Origin: Planctomycetaceae bacterium
GTDB taxonomy: Bacteria; Planctomycetota; Phycisphaerae; Phycisphaerales; SM1A02
Direction: 5' to 3'
Assembly: GCA_027490145.1 (NCBI GenBank)
Contig: JAIXYQ010000010.1
Span: 186,001 to 250,000, forward strand
Length of the DNA: 64,000 bases
A program made the position numbers and the translations under genes. A model generated the notes under the pieces. It saw nothing but the letters and a program-made list of their open reading frames with translations. It was not told the DNA's origin and ran no database searches. This document shows positions 49,377 through 58,649 of this stretch, piece by piece. Every line of letters begins with the position of its first letter. Within the stretch, counting starts at the first letter, position 1.

Positions 49377-50237
49377 TCACGAAGTGTATGCATCGACCAC
49401 CACCTCGCGGATCCGTGCAAGTTCTTCCAGCAGTTTCGTTGCCGCAGCCAGCGGCTGGCAGGTGGCCTTGTCGCTGAAGGCCCGGTCCGGATCCGGGTGG
49501 CACTCCAGGAACACGGCATCGACGCCGGCGGCGACGGCGGCACGGGCCAGGAGCGCGGCGCGATCGGGGCGGCCACCGGTCATGACGCCCTCCGCGCCGG
49601 GCAGCTGCGTACTGTGCGTGACGTCAAAGCAGACCGGGACGCCCAGGTCCGCCATGTCCTGGAGTCCGGGGAAATCGTTGACCAGGCGGTGGTAGCCGAA
49701 GAACGTCCCGCGTTCGGTCAGCATGATGTGCCGGGCTCCGCCCTCGCGGACCTTGGCCACCGCGTTGCGCATCTCCCCGGGGGCCATGAACTGGCCCTTC
49801 TTCACGTTCACGGCGCGGCCGGTCTGGGCGGCAGCGACCAGCAGGTCCGTCTGTCGGCAGAGGAAGGCCGGGATCTGCAGGATGTCCACCGCCTGGGCCG
49901 CCCGTGCGGCCTGGTGCGGCTCGTGGATGTCGGTCGTCGAGGGCACGCCGAGCCGTTCACGGAGTGCGGCGATCATGTCGCAGCCTCGCTCGATCCCAGG
50001 TCCGCGCGGGCTCGAGGCGCTGGACCGGTTGGCCTTGTCGAAGCTGGCTTTGAAGACATAGGCGAAGCCAAGCGCGCTGCAGGCATCGCGCATGGCCGTG
50101 CCGATGCGCAGGTTCGTCTCGTCGTCCTCGAGTACGCAAGGACCGGCGATCACCGTGAGTGGACGCGGGCGGCGTGGGCCGAAGGCGAGACCGGGATCGA
50201 AGAGGCTGTTGGCGTAGGCGGTACCCATTCCCGGCAT
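49377..50237 (-). CDS. kdsA: 3-deoxy-D-manno-octulosonate 8-phosphate (KDO8P) synthase
   Basis: A 286-aa class I-fold aldolase: IAGPCVLEDDETNLRI, FKASFDKANRSS, GPGIERG, TDIHEPHQ, FLCRQTDLL and VNVKKGQFMAPGEM, all diagnostic for KdsA. Cys in IAGPCV and Cys, His, Glu and Asp further on (FLECHPDPDRAFSD) are compatible with the metal-dependent form. It condenses phosphoenolpyruvate with arabinose 5-phosphate for the LPS inner core and agrees with the lpx genes at 22-26 kb. The ATG at 50237 or 50228 could be used. It heads the operon with mcsA and mcsB. Confidence 0.94.
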   Translation of the reverse strand: MPGMGTAYANSLFDPGLAFGPRRPRPLTVIAGPCVLEDDETNLRIGTAMRDACSALGFAYVFKASFDKANRSSASSPRGPGIERGCDMIAALRERLGVPSTTDIHEPHQAARAAQAVDILQIPAFLCRQTDLLVAAAQTGRAVNVKKGQFMAPGEMRNAVAKVREGGARHIMLTERGTFFGYHRLVNDFPGLQDMADLGVPVCFDVTHSTQLPGAEGVMTGGRPDRAALLARAAVAAGVDAVFLECHPDPDRAFSDKATCQPLAAATKLLEELARIREVVVDAYTS

Positions 50238-50356
50238 TGTGACGCAACGCCGCACGGCGTGCGTTCTCGGGGATTCCGGGACTTTCCCTTGATGAACCTC
50301 CCGGGGAAACCGATCGTCCATCTGGAAGCGGGCCCTGAGCGCCCGATGGAGGCACG

Positions 50357-51151
50357 ATGGACCGATTCCCCTACGAACCTGCGGCATTCACCGAAGCGAT
50401 CGCCAGGCACATCAAGGGCACCTGGCGTGACCGGAAGGTCGAGGTGATCGACGTGCTCAAGCTGCTGGTCGACGGCCGGCGCATGGGACTGGAGAATCTC
50501 TATCGCCTGGTCATGCAGGATGCTGAGCGTGCGACCGAGGTCGTCGGCGCGTACTTCCAGAAGGTCTTCGAGGGCGATCTCCTGGCGACCGCTGCGCTGC
50601 CCTTGGCGGTCGCCAAGCCGCGCATCATGCCGAGGCTCCAGCCCGAATCCATCTTCGACTCGGTCGATCGCGAGCAGGTGGCGCACATTCCGTTCGTCAA
50701 CGGGACGGTCATCGTGTTCGTGATCGACCTTCCCGACATGACCGTCAGCATCAGCACCGAGCAACTCGTGCGGTGGGGACTGACGACCGACGAGCTCGAG
50801 GAGGTGGCCCGGGTGAACCTGGGCGCCTATGCGCCGGAACTCAACGTCCAGATCATGCAGTCCGGGGACGGCGGCAGGGCAGCGGTCGTGAGCCTGCGCG
50901 ATGGCTACGACGCCGCGCGGTTGCTCCTCACGCACCTGCACGATCGGCTTGCGCCGGAACTCAAGGGTGACTTCCTGGTGGCCACGCCGGCCCGCGACAT
51001 CTTCGTGGCCATGAGCCGGGGCCCCGGGCAATTCATCGACCGCATCATGGGACGCATCGACGAGGACTACCGTCGATTGCCGTACCCCATCACGCGCAAT
51101 CTGTTCTACGTGACGCGCGACGGCGTGGCCGGCACGGCCGAGGCCGCATGA
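50357..51151 (+). CDS. DUF1444 family protein
   Basis: A 264-aa protein fitting the DUF1444 family (YtpQ of Bacillus): an N-terminal helical half with LENLYRLV, then PRLQPESIFD, HIPFVNGTVIVFVIDLPDMTVSISTEQLVRWGLTTDELEEVARVNL and, at the end, MSRGPGQFIDRIMGRIDEDYRRLPYPIT. The function is unknown in all relatives. GGAGG lies five bases before the ATG. It is divergent from kdsA with about 120 bp between. Confidence 0.75.
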   Translation: MDRFPYEPAAFTEAIARHIKGTWRDRKVEVIDVLKLLVDGRRMGLENLYRLVMQDAERATEVVGAYFQKVFEGDLLATAALPLAVAKPRIMPRLQPESIFDSVDREQVAHIPFVNGTVIVFVIDLPDMTVSISTEQLVRWGLTTDELEEVARVNLGAYAPELNVQIMQSGDGGRAAVVSLRDGYDAARLLLTHLHDRLAPELKGDFLVATPARDIFVAMSRGPGQFIDRIMGRIDEDYRRLPYPITRNLFYVTRDGVAGTAEAA

Positions 51152-51224
51152 GCGCCCCTCAGGTGGAAGGCTCGTGCAGCGGCTGCGCCGCCGGTCACGG
51201 ATCCATCCCCGGGCTCGGGCCCGG

Positions 51225-51632
51225 TCAGCGAACGGGTTCGATCGTCGAACCGCTCTGGACGTAGAAGTTCACGAGGTCACCGGTGGCGAAGTCGCTGGCC
51301 GCCTGGCCCTGCGGCACCGTGATCCACATCGGCACGACGACGTCGGCGAGCACCATGTTGACGCGTGTGTCGGTGGCGATCACCCGGCCCTGCACGATGC
51401 GCGGGTGGCCTTCGCTGGGCTCGACGAAGATGCCGCCGGCCTTCGCGTGGTGCATCTTCAGGGCCGTGGCGCGGAAGCGCGCATGGACGCGCTCGCCGGC
51501 GACGAAGGTGCACGCGGGGCAGTGAGGCAGGAACGACATCTGGTACTGCGTGCCCGGGACCTTCACCACGATGCCATCGGAGGAGGTCGAGGTCACGAGC
51601 ACGCGGGCGGTGTCGGTCAGCACGGGAGTCAT
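51225..51632 (-). CDS. Hypothetical beta-rich protein, 135 aa
   Basis: A 135-aa protein with no signal sequence and a mostly beta pattern (ARVLVTSTSSDGIVVKVPGTQYQMSFLP, ERVHARFRATALKMHHAKAGGIFVEP, GRVIATDTRVNMVLADVVVPMWI). A CPAC pair at residues 38-41 could bind metal. The composition suggests an OB- or PilZ-like barrel, but I see no firm family. It lies alone, 56 bp before the trpG stop, in the same direction. Confidence 0.55.
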   Translation of the reverse strand: MTPVLTDTARVLVTSTSSDGIVVKVPGTQYQMSFLPHCPACTFVAGERVHARFRATALKMHHAKAGGIFVEPSEGHPRIVQGRVIATDTRVNMVLADVVVPMWITVPQGQAASDFATGDLVNFYVQSGSTIEPVR

Positions 51633-51688
51633 GGTGCGGCAAGCCTAGCACGGGGCGGTGGCTTCGGGCCCATGGAGGCACCGCTGGA

Positions 51689-52282
51689 TCAGTCGCGCGA
51701 ACCCATCGCCAGGAAGTTGGCCAGGAGCTTCGGTCCCTCGATCGTGAGGAAGCTCTCGGGGTGGAACTGCACCCCCTCCATCGGGGAGGCGCCGGCGGGG
51801 GATCGCCAGCGGAGCCCCATCACCTCACCGCGCTCGGTCCAGGCGCTCACCTCGAACTCCGCCGGAACGGTCTCGCGGCGCACCACGAGCGAGTGGTAGC
51901 GGGTCGCCTCGAACGGATCGGACAGCCCGGCGAAGACGCCCCGGCCGTCGTGGTGCACGCGGCTGGTCTTGCCGTGCACGGGGACATCGTTTCGCTCGAC
52001 GACCATGCCATGGAGGTCGCCGATGGTCTGGTGCCCCAGGCAGACGCCGAGGATCGGCACGCGGCCGCGCAGGGCGGTGATGATGGCCGGGCACGCACCG
52101 GACTCCTTGGGCGTGCAGGGGCCCGGCGAGATCACCAGGTGCGTGGGGGCCATCGCCAACGCACCGTGCGCATCGATGGCATCGTTGCGGATGACCTCGA
52201 CCTTCAGCGAAGGATCGATCTCGCCGAAGCGCTGGACCAGGTTCCAGGTGAACGAGTCGTAGTTGTCGATGAGCAGCAGCAC
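51689..52282 (-). CDS. trpG: Anthranilate/aminodeoxychorismate synthase glutaminase subunit
   Basis: A 197-aa class I glutamine amidotransferase: LLIDNYDSFTWNL at the start, SPGPCTPKESG, the nucleophile Cys in GVCLGHQTIG, and the His-Glu pair in GVQFHPESFLT. It supplies ammonia from glutamine to TrpE or PabB; neither partner is in the window, so tryptophan and folate roles cannot be separated. The GTG start is fixed by the conserved LLLIDNYDSF opening. The gene lies 15 bp downstream of the membrane protein gene at 52298-53260. Confidence 0.92.
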   Translation of the reverse strand: MLLLIDNYDSFTWNLVQRFGEIDPSLKVEVIRNDAIDAHGALAMAPTHLVISPGPCTPKESGACPAIITALRGRVPILGVCLGHQTIGDLHGMVVERNDVPVHGKTSRVHHDGRGVFAGLSDPFEATRYHSLVVRRETVPAEFEVSAWTERGEVMGLRWRSPAGASPMEGVQFHPESFLTIEGPKLLANFLAMGSRD

Positions 52283-52297
52283 GTCGTTGGCCGCTGA

Positions 52298-53260
52298 TCA
52301 CTCATCGCGGGCGTTGAGCGCCTTCTTGCGTGTGGCGCCTTCGCCGTAGACCGCCATCTCGCCGAATCCATCCGGATCGATGCCGATGCGCGCCACGCGC
52401 ACCCCGGCGCTGTCGCGGATCGCGAGCGCACCACCCGGGGCGTTGCTCGCCTGGCCGAGGATCACCACCGGGCGTCCTTCAGCTCCCATCAGATTCAGCA
52501 AGCCGCCGGATGCGGTACCGCCGAGCCCCGCGATCACGCGGGTGGAATGCAGCAGCTGCAGGGCGCCGCCGCCATCGGCGCCGGTCTCCAGGAGCACGTT
52601 GGGCTGCTTGCCGTCGGCCAGGAGGAGCTTGCCGGTGCCGTCCTCGCGCACCAGCAGCGATCCCACCTCGGATCCGGCGTTGTTCTGCACGACGACGAAG
52701 CCGCCGCCCGCACGCGAGCCGATCGAGGCCGCGGGTTGGCCGGTCGATCCCAGCACCTGCAGCACGCCGCCGGTCGACTCGGTCGCCGCGCGCACGATGG
52801 GCTTGTTGTCGGCATCGGTGAGCGCGACCTGGGCGAGCCCGGTCGCGGCGTCGAGCGAGGCGCTGCCCTTGCCGTCGGCGGCGTTGGCCTCGATGCGCGC
52901 GCCTTGCGCCGTGGCATACAGGCTGCCCACCACGCGGCCCTGCGCGTTCCACATGATGAAGTCGCCGCCGTGCTCATTGGCCCCGAGCCGCGCCACGTTG
53001 GCGCCCGAGCTTGACCACAGGCTCAGCCGACCCGCCCCCTCGGTGGTGTCGGCGAGCATCACGACCTTGCCGGCCTCATCGACGATCTCGAGCTTGCGCG
53101 CCTTGATCGTCTCGCTGTTCAGCGCCGTGGCGGCGAGCACGAAGGTCGACACGAGTGCCGCGCCGAGCACCATCGAGGCGCGCCGCCACCGTCGAGCGCC
53201 GCGCTCGAGGGATTCGACGTGCGATTCAAGGGCGGACAGGCGTGCTTCGAGGTCGCTCAT
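52298..53260 (-). CDS. Membrane-anchored repeat protein, 320 aa
   Basis: A 320-aa protein with a coiled coil at residues 1-25 (MSDLEARLSALESHVESLE), a transmembrane helix at about 28-48 and an exposed part of some 270 residues. That part is made of a degenerate repeat of about 22 residues: variants of GGxxxVxxxxGxxxxxLxxxxDGxGxLxLxD (for example GRLSLWSSSGANVARLGANE, GVLQVLGSTGQPAASIGS, GGLLNLMGAEGRPVVILGQ). It probably forms a beta-helix or beta-prism stalk. No enzyme motif is present. Similar repeat proteins occur in planctomycetes and related phyla without known function. Confidence 0.6.
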   Translation of the reverse strand: MSDLEARLSALESHVESLERGARRWRRASMVLGAALVSTFVLAATALNSETIKARKLEIVDEAGKVVMLADTTEGAGRLSLWSSSGANVARLGANEHGGDFIMWNAQGRVVGSLYATAQGARIEANAADGKGSASLDAATGLAQVALTDADNKPIVRAATESTGGVLQVLGSTGQPAASIGSRAGGGFVVVQNNAGSEVGSLLVREDGTGKLLLADGKQPNVLLETGADGGGALQLLHSTRVIAGLGGTASGGLLNLMGAEGRPVVILGQASNAPGGALAIRDSAGVRVARIGIDPDGFGEMAVYGEGATRKKALNARDE

Positions 53261-53332
53261 GGTGTGGCTCCGTGGAGGAAGGACGGGCTAGGATAGCCCC
53301 CGGCTCCGCACGGCGGACCCAAGGAGACCATC

Positions 53333-54532
53333 GTGGCACGACGCAAGACCGGACGACTCGGGGTGGGGCTGATCGGGACGAAGTTCATGGGCAAGGCCCA
53401 CTCGCACGCGTGGGCGAGTGCGGGGCCGTTCTTCGACCTGCCGCTCGCGATCGACCTGGTGACGGTCGCCGGCCGGGATCCGGCCGAGACGCATGAGTTC
53501 GGCAAGCGGTGGGGGTGGCGCAAGAGCGTCGCGCAGTGGCAGCTGGCGGTGCTCGATGCCGAGGTGGACCTCGTCGACGTGAGCACGCCCAACCACGTCC
53601 ATGCCGACATGTCGATCGCCGCGCTCGAGGCGGGCAAGCACGTCGCCTGCGAGAAGCCGCTGGCGGGCACGCTCGCCGACGCGCGCGCGATGGTGAAGGC
53701 TGCGAAGAAGGCCAAGGGGCAGAAGACCTTCGTCTGGTTCAACTATCGCCGCTGCCCGGCCGTGGCCCTGGCGCACCAGCTCGTCCGTGATGGTCGTCTG
53801 GGAAAGCTCTTCCATGTCCGGGCGAGCTACCTGCAGGATTGGGGTGGGCCCGACACGCCGCTGCTCTGGCGCTTCCAGGCCGACCAGGCCGGCAGCGGTG
53901 CGCACGGCGACCTGAACGCGCACATCATCGACATGGCCAGGTTCGTGACCGGCCAGGAGTTCACGGAGGTGAGCGGCGCGATCGAGCACACGTTCGTCAA
54001 GGAGCGTGCGATCGTGGAGTCGGCCGGCGGTGCGATCAGCGGCCGGGGAGCGAAGGCCAAGGGCAAGCGCACGGGCCGGAGCACGGTCGATGACGCGGTC
54101 CTGTTCCTGGCGCGCTTCAGCGGTGGCGCGATCGGGAGTTTCGAGGCCACCCGCCTGGCGACCGGCAACAAGAACCGGAACCAGATCGAGGTGAACGGGG
54201 AGCATGGATCGATCAAGTTCGACTTCGAGCGCATGAACGAACTGCAGTGGTGGGACAACACGGCGCCCAAGGCGCTGCAGGGCTGGACCACCATCATGTG
54301 CACCGAGGGAGTTCATCCGTATGCCGGCAACTACTGGCCGCCCGCGCACCTCATCGGCTACGAGCAGGGATTCGTCAGCATGGCCGCCGACATCGCGATG
54401 GTGCTCGGCGGTTCCAAGCCGGTCGTTCCCTTGCCCGACTTCGAGGATGCGCTGAAGACCCAGTGCGTGCTCGAGGCTGCCGTCCTGAGCGCCCGTGAAC
54501 GCCGTCCGGTTTCGCTCAAGGAACTGGGCTGA
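53333..54532 (+). CDS. Gfo/Idh/MocA-family NAD(P)-dependent oxidoreductase
   Basis: A 399-aa protein with an N-terminal Rossmann domain (GVGLIGTKFMGKAHSHAW), DVSTPNHVHADMSIAALEAGKHVACEKPLAGTLADARAM with the EKP motif, and a C-terminal alpha/beta domain containing WGGPDTPLLWRFQADQAGSGAHGDLNAHIIDMARFVTG. The substrate is probably a sugar, inositol or other polyol; it cannot be named from sequence. Planctomycetes encode dozens of such enzymes for breaking down algal sugars. AAGGAG precedes the GTG start. It lies 17 bp before the hopene cyclase gene and may share its transcript. Confidence 0.88.
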   Translation: MARRKTGRLGVGLIGTKFMGKAHSHAWASAGPFFDLPLAIDLVTVAGRDPAETHEFGKRWGWRKSVAQWQLAVLDAEVDLVDVSTPNHVHADMSIAALEAGKHVACEKPLAGTLADARAMVKAAKKAKGQKTFVWFNYRRCPAVALAHQLVRDGRLGKLFHVRASYLQDWGGPDTPLLWRFQADQAGSGAHGDLNAHIIDMARFVTGQEFTEVSGAIEHTFVKERAIVESAGGAISGRGAKAKGKRTGRSTVDDAVLFLARFSGGAIGSFEATRLATGNKNRNQIEVNGEHGSIKFDFERMNELQWWDNTAPKALQGWTTIMCTEGVHPYAGNYWPPAHLIGYEQGFVSMAADIAMVLGGSKPVVPLPDFEDALKTQCVLEAAVLSARERRPVSLKELG

Positions 54533-54549
54533 GGTACCTTCTCCGTCCC

Positions 54550-56589
54550 ATGGATCCGAGCCTCCAGGACCAGACGACCGCGACCCTCGAGCGCTCCGTG
54601 CCATCGGCCGCTGGGCCGGGCAAGCACGGTGCCGTCGAGGCGGCATCCGCCGCCCGACGCGCGGCGGAAGCGCTCTTCTCGCTCCAGCGTCCCGACGGAC
54701 ACTGGTGCGCCGAGCTCGAGGGCGACAGCATCCTCGAGAGCGAGTACATGCTGATGAAGTTCATCCTCGGCCAGGAGCGCGAGCCCATGGCCGATGGCCG
54801 CGACGGCTGGACGGTGATGCAGGAGCTGGCGGCTGCACTGCGCGACCAGCAGCGCCCCGACGGTGGATGGGGCCAGTATCCCGGCAGCGCGGCCGACGTG
54901 AGCTCCTGCGTGAAGGCGTGGGTCTGCCTGCGGCTCATGGGCGACGACGAGCGCGCCCCGCACATGCGACGCGCAGAGGCCATGATCGTGGCCCGCGGCG
55001 GAGCGGAAGCCTGCAACAGCTTCACCAACTTCTATCTCGCGGCCTTGGGCCTCATTCCCTGGATGGCCGTCCCGGCGATCCCGCCTGAGGTGGTCTGGTT
55101 GCCGCAGTGGTTCCCGTTCCACCTGTCGAAGGTGAGCGCCTGGAGCCGCACGATGATCCTGCCGCTCGCGATCGTCAGCACGCTGCGCCCCACGCGACGC
55201 GTCAGGCTCTCGCTGGATCCCATCGTCCGCGACCCGGGGGCGCTCCGGCGGCTCACGATGCGGCGTGAGGTGCCCGCGGCGTGGCGTGCGTTCTTCCGGG
55301 CCATCGACCTCGGCCTGAAGGGCATGGGGGCCGTGATCGGTACGGGGCCACGGCGCCCCGCGATCCGCGACGCCTTCGAGTGGATCATGAAGCGCGCGAG
55401 CCAGGATGGTCCCGCGCGGACCGAAGGCGTGGGGGCGATCTTCCCGCCGATGGTCTACCTGCAGATCGTGTTCAAGGCGCTGGGCATCCCGCGCAGCGAT
55501 CCCCGTGTGCAGGTCGCCGAGCGGGACCTGGATGCCTTCTTCCTGCGTGATGCACGCGGCACGCGCCTTCAGCCCTGCTTCAGCCCGGTGTTGGACACCG
55601 GCATCGCCCTCTACGCCCTGGCCGATGCGGGCTTCGATGCCAGCGATCCGCGCGTGGCGCGGGCCTGCTCGTGGCTCGAGTCACAGGAAGTCACGCACAT
55701 CGGCGATTGGGCCGTCCACTGCGCTCCGGGTACCGGTGCCGGAGGTTGGTGCTTCGAGTACGCCAACGCCTGGTACCCCGACTGTGACGACACGGCGATG
55801 GTGGCGATGGCCCTGCATCGGGCTCGGCATGGGGCCAGCGGTGCCGGCGATCGCGGCGTTCGGTGGATCCTGGCGATGCAGAACGACGATGGCGGCTGGG
55901 CCGCATTCGATCGGACCGAACATCGACAGTGGATGGAGTACGTACCGTTCGCCGACCACAACGCGATGCAGGACCCGTCGTGCCCGGACATCACCGGGCG
56001 CGTCCTCGAGTGCCTGTCATGGCATGGACTGCGTTGCGGTGATGCGGCCATCGATCGCGCCATCCGCTACATCCAGTCGCACCAGCTGCCGCAAGGGTGC
56101 TTCTTCGGTCGCTGGGGCGTGAACTACATCTACGGCACGTGGCAGGCGGTCATCGGGCCGATCCGCTGCGGCGAACCGCGCGAGGCCGGCTGGATCCGTC
56201 GGGCCGGAGCCTGGATGAAGTCGGTGCAGAAGCCCGATGGCAGCTTCGGCGAGAGCGCCGACACGTACGAGGATCCGTCGCTCATGGGTACGGGTCCGAG
56301 CACGGCGAGCCAGACGGCCTGGGGCGCGATGGTGCTCCAGGAGATCTACGGCGCGGACGATCCGGATCTGGCCCGTGCGATCGCGTGGCTTGCGCGCACG
56401 CAGCTCACCCCGGCGCAGGCTGCCGATCCGGCGACGAATCCCGACGGTGATCCCGCAGGAAGTTGGTGCGAGACCGAGTTCACGGGCACGGGCTTCCCGA
56501 AGGTGTTCTACCTGCGCTACCACCTGTACCGCCTGTACTTCCCGCTGATGGCACTCGGCCGCTTCGCACGTGCGCACGGCGCGGTGTGA
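54550..56589 (+). CDS. shc: Squalene-hopene cyclase
   Basis: A 679-aa terpene cyclase of standard length. Protonating DXDD motif is DCDD (AWYPDCDDTAMV); QW repeats are seen in LQRPDGHWCAELEGDSILESEY, QRPDGGWGQY, QNDDGGWAAFD, QKPDGSFGE and EFTGTGFPKVFYLRY. GAGGWCFEYAN precedes the acid motif. It cyclises squalene to hopene at the inner face of the membrane, giving hopanoids that stiffen membranes in the manner of sterols. No squalene synthase (hpnCDE) is in the window. Confidence 0.95.
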   Translation: MDPSLQDQTTATLERSVPSAAGPGKHGAVEAASAARRAAEALFSLQRPDGHWCAELEGDSILESEYMLMKFILGQEREPMADGRDGWTVMQELAAALRDQQRPDGGWGQYPGSAADVSSCVKAWVCLRLMGDDERAPHMRRAEAMIVARGGAEACNSFTNFYLAALGLIPWMAVPAIPPEVVWLPQWFPFHLSKVSAWSRTMILPLAIVSTLRPTRRVRLSLDPIVRDPGALRRLTMRREVPAAWRAFFRAIDLGLKGMGAVIGTGPRRPAIRDAFEWIMKRASQDGPARTEGVGAIFPPMVYLQIVFKALGIPRSDPRVQVAERDLDAFFLRDARGTRLQPCFSPVLDTGIALYALADAGFDASDPRVARACSWLESQEVTHIGDWAVHCAPGTGAGGWCFEYANAWYPDCDDTAMVAMALHRARHGASGAGDRGVRWILAMQNDDGGWAAFDRTEHRQWMEYVPFADHNAMQDPSCPDITGRVLECLSWHGLRCGDAAIDRAIRYIQSHQLPQGCFFGRWGVNYIYGTWQAVIGPIRCGEPREAGWIRRAGAWMKSVQKPDGSFGESADTYEDPSLMGTGPSTASQTAWGAMVLQEIYGADDPDLARAIAWLARTQLTPAQAADPATNPDGDPAGSWCETEFTGTGFPKVFYLRYHLYRLYFPLMALGRFARAHGAV

Positions 56590-56672
56590 GGGCGGCATCA
56601 GGCGGCGGGGGAAGGCCCGTCGTGGCAGCCGGATCCCATTCCTAATGGTGGATGAACCGATTGGCCCCGAGG

Positions 56673-57353
56673 TCAGAAGGGCATTGCACAGTCCACCACC
56701 ACCCGTTCGCCCGTCGCCGGATGGGTGAACGCGAGCTCACGCGCATGAAGGCACAGCCGCGGCGACATCGCCCGCACCGACGGCAGCGCGTAGAGGTCGT
56801 CGCCAAGGATCGGATGGCCGAGTTCACGGCAGTGCACGCGCAACTGGTGGCTTCGGCCGGTGTGCGGACGCAGCTCCAGCCGCGTGGCGTGTCGCGTGGC
56901 GTCGCGTGACACCACGCGCCAGTCGGTCTGGGCGGGCCGTCCGTGGACATGATCGACCACTTGGAGCGGCGTGTTCACCAGGTCCTTGCGCAACGGCAGG
57001 TCAATCAGCCCTTCATCGCGTGCCACGATGCCGTGGACCAGTGCCTCGTACGCCTTCCCGACCGAGCGCTCCTGGAACTGGACGCTGAGGCAACGATGCG
57101 TGCGGGGATCGAGCGCCAGCACGATGCAGCCGCTGGTGTCGCGGTCGAGTCGGTGGACGATGCGCGCTCCCGGGAACACGGCGGCGGCGCGCGAGGCCAG
57201 GCAGTCTGCCTTCTCCCGGCCGATGCCGGGAACGCTCAGCAGGCCGCTCTCCTTGTCAAGCACCACGAGGAAACGGTCCCGCCACAGCAGACGGAACCCG
57301 ATGCCATCCGGGAGGGGCTGATCTACACTTGTTCGCTGCTCCACGGAACCCAT
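56673..57353 (-). CDS. RluA-family pseudouridine synthase
   Basis: A 226-aa pseudouridine synthase without an S4 domain. The catalytic Asp is in RIVHRLDRDTSGC, preceded by LLVVLDKESGLLSVPG-like residues; RPHTGRSHQLRVHCRELGHPILGDDLY near the C-terminus is the second family block. It modifies uridines in rRNA or tRNA; the exact site (RluA, RluC, RluD or TruC type) cannot be told, though the short length without S4 points to RluA or TruC. Its ATG at 57353 lies only six bases from the divergent ATG of the next gene. Confidence 0.85.
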   Translation of the reverse strand: MGSVEQRTSVDQPLPDGIGFRLLWRDRFLVVLDKESGLLSVPGIGREKADCLASRAAAVFPGARIVHRLDRDTSGCIVLALDPRTHRCLSVQFQERSVGKAYEALVHGIVARDEGLIDLPLRKDLVNTPLQVVDHVHGRPAQTDWRVVSRDATRHATRLELRPHTGRSHQLRVHCRELGHPILGDDLYALPSVRAMSPRLCLHARELAFTHPATGERVVVDCAMPF

Positions 57354-57359
57354 TGCACC

Positions 57360-58649
57360 ATGAACCGATCGATCCTGCTCCTTGCCTCCACCCTGATCTG
57401 CGCCTGCACGGGAACCAGCACCGGCACCGTGCGGGAGGTGGGGACGATTCCATCCACGGGGACCGTCGCACCGTCGGGCTCGACGGATCCTGCAGCCGAT
57501 TGGGCCGCGGCCGAGGCGCCGATCCTGACCAACGCCGTGCAGCTCACGTTCGGTCGCGACTGGGTGCGCGCTGGCGAGAACTACATCGATCCGTGGGGCA
57601 AGCGGGTGTTGTTCCAGGGCGTACCCCAGCCGGAGGCGGGCAAGGCCGCGGACGACCACTACGCCATGGTGCTCGCCGACCTCGTGATGGGCGCCGACGG
57701 CAAGCCGGCGCTCGCCAACAGCTGGATCATCAGTCCCAAGGGCAGTGCCAACACGTGCGGTTGGTTCGATCCGAAGGATCCGGATCGCATCATCTTCGCG
57801 ACCACGCTGGTCCCACCCACCGCGAGCAACTCGCCCGGGTACCAGCGGGGCACCGGTCGGTACCGATGGAGCTTCCCGCCGGAGATGCGCATCGTGTCCC
57901 TCGATCTCAAGGGCCGCGCCAAGGGAAGCGAGATCCTGCCGGCTGACCTGAAGACGCTCGTCGGTGATGGAAGTGCCTACGTGGCCGAAGGCAACCTGAG
58001 TGCAGACGGCCGTCACCTCATCTACTGCTCGCTCGCGACGGGGCAGGGCGACCTGTACTCGCTGGATCTCCAGACGGGCCAGACCACGCCGCTCGTGCGT
58101 GAGCCCGGCTACGACGGCGGTCCGTTCTTCAGCCCCGATGCTTCGCGCATCTGCTTCCGCAGCGACCGCACGGGCGATGGCCACCTGCAGCTCTTCGTGG
58201 GTGACCTTGATCGGACCGCCGAGGGGCGGATCCTCGGCGTGAGCCGCGTACACCAACTCACGATGGGCGAGACCGTCAACTGGGGGCCGTTCTGGCACCC
58301 CGCTTCGACGGCCATGGCCTACGCCACGAGCGAACTCGGCCACCAGAACTACGAGGTCTTCCTGATCGACAGCGCGCGGTGGACGACCGGCTCCGGCATG
58401 CCCATGCAGCGGGATGGATCGACGCGGTTGCGCGTGACGCATGCCGCCGGCGCCGACGTGCTTCCTGCCTTCAGCGCCGACGGTCGGCGCATGATCTGGA
58501 CGAGCAAGCGCGGCCCCGAGAACACGAGCCAGGTCTGGCTCGCGGACTTCGCGCTTCCGTTGGCTTTCGAGCCCGTTCGGACCGATGTTCCTGTCGGTGC
58601 CGCGCAGCCGGCCGAGGCGGGATCCCCAGCACCGAACCGAACGCCGTGA
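57360..58649 (+). CDS. TolB-like beta-propeller lipoprotein
   Basis: A 429-aa exported protein: signal sequence (SILLLASTLICAC) with a possible lipobox ICAC, a Thr/Ser/Gly-rich linker, then about six WD40/PD40-type repeats recognisable as GNLSADGRHLIYCS, PFFSPDASRICFRSDRTGDGHLQLF, PFWHPASTAMAYATSELGHQNYEVFLID and PAFSADGRRMIWTSKRGPENTSQVW. Such propellers bind peptides or sugars in the periplasm. The gene overlaps nadB by four bases (GTGA), an unusual partner for a cell-surface protein. Confidence 0.78.
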   Translation: MNRSILLLASTLICACTGTSTGTVREVGTIPSTGTVAPSGSTDPAADWAAAEAPILTNAVQLTFGRDWVRAGENYIDPWGKRVLFQGVPQPEAGKAADDHYAMVLADLVMGADGKPALANSWIISPKGSANTCGWFDPKDPDRIIFATTLVPPTASNSPGYQRGTGRYRWSFPPEMRIVSLDLKGRAKGSEILPADLKTLVGDGSAYVAEGNLSADGRHLIYCSLATGQGDLYSLDLQTGQTTPLVREPGYDGGPFFSPDASRICFRSDRTGDGHLQLFVGDLDRTAEGRILGVSRVHQLTMGETVNWGPFWHPASTAMAYATSELGHQNYEVFLIDSARWTTGSGMPMQRDGSTRLRVTHAAGADVLPAFSADGRRMIWTSKRGPENTSQVWLADFALPLAFEPVRTDVPVGAAQPAEAGSPAPNRTP

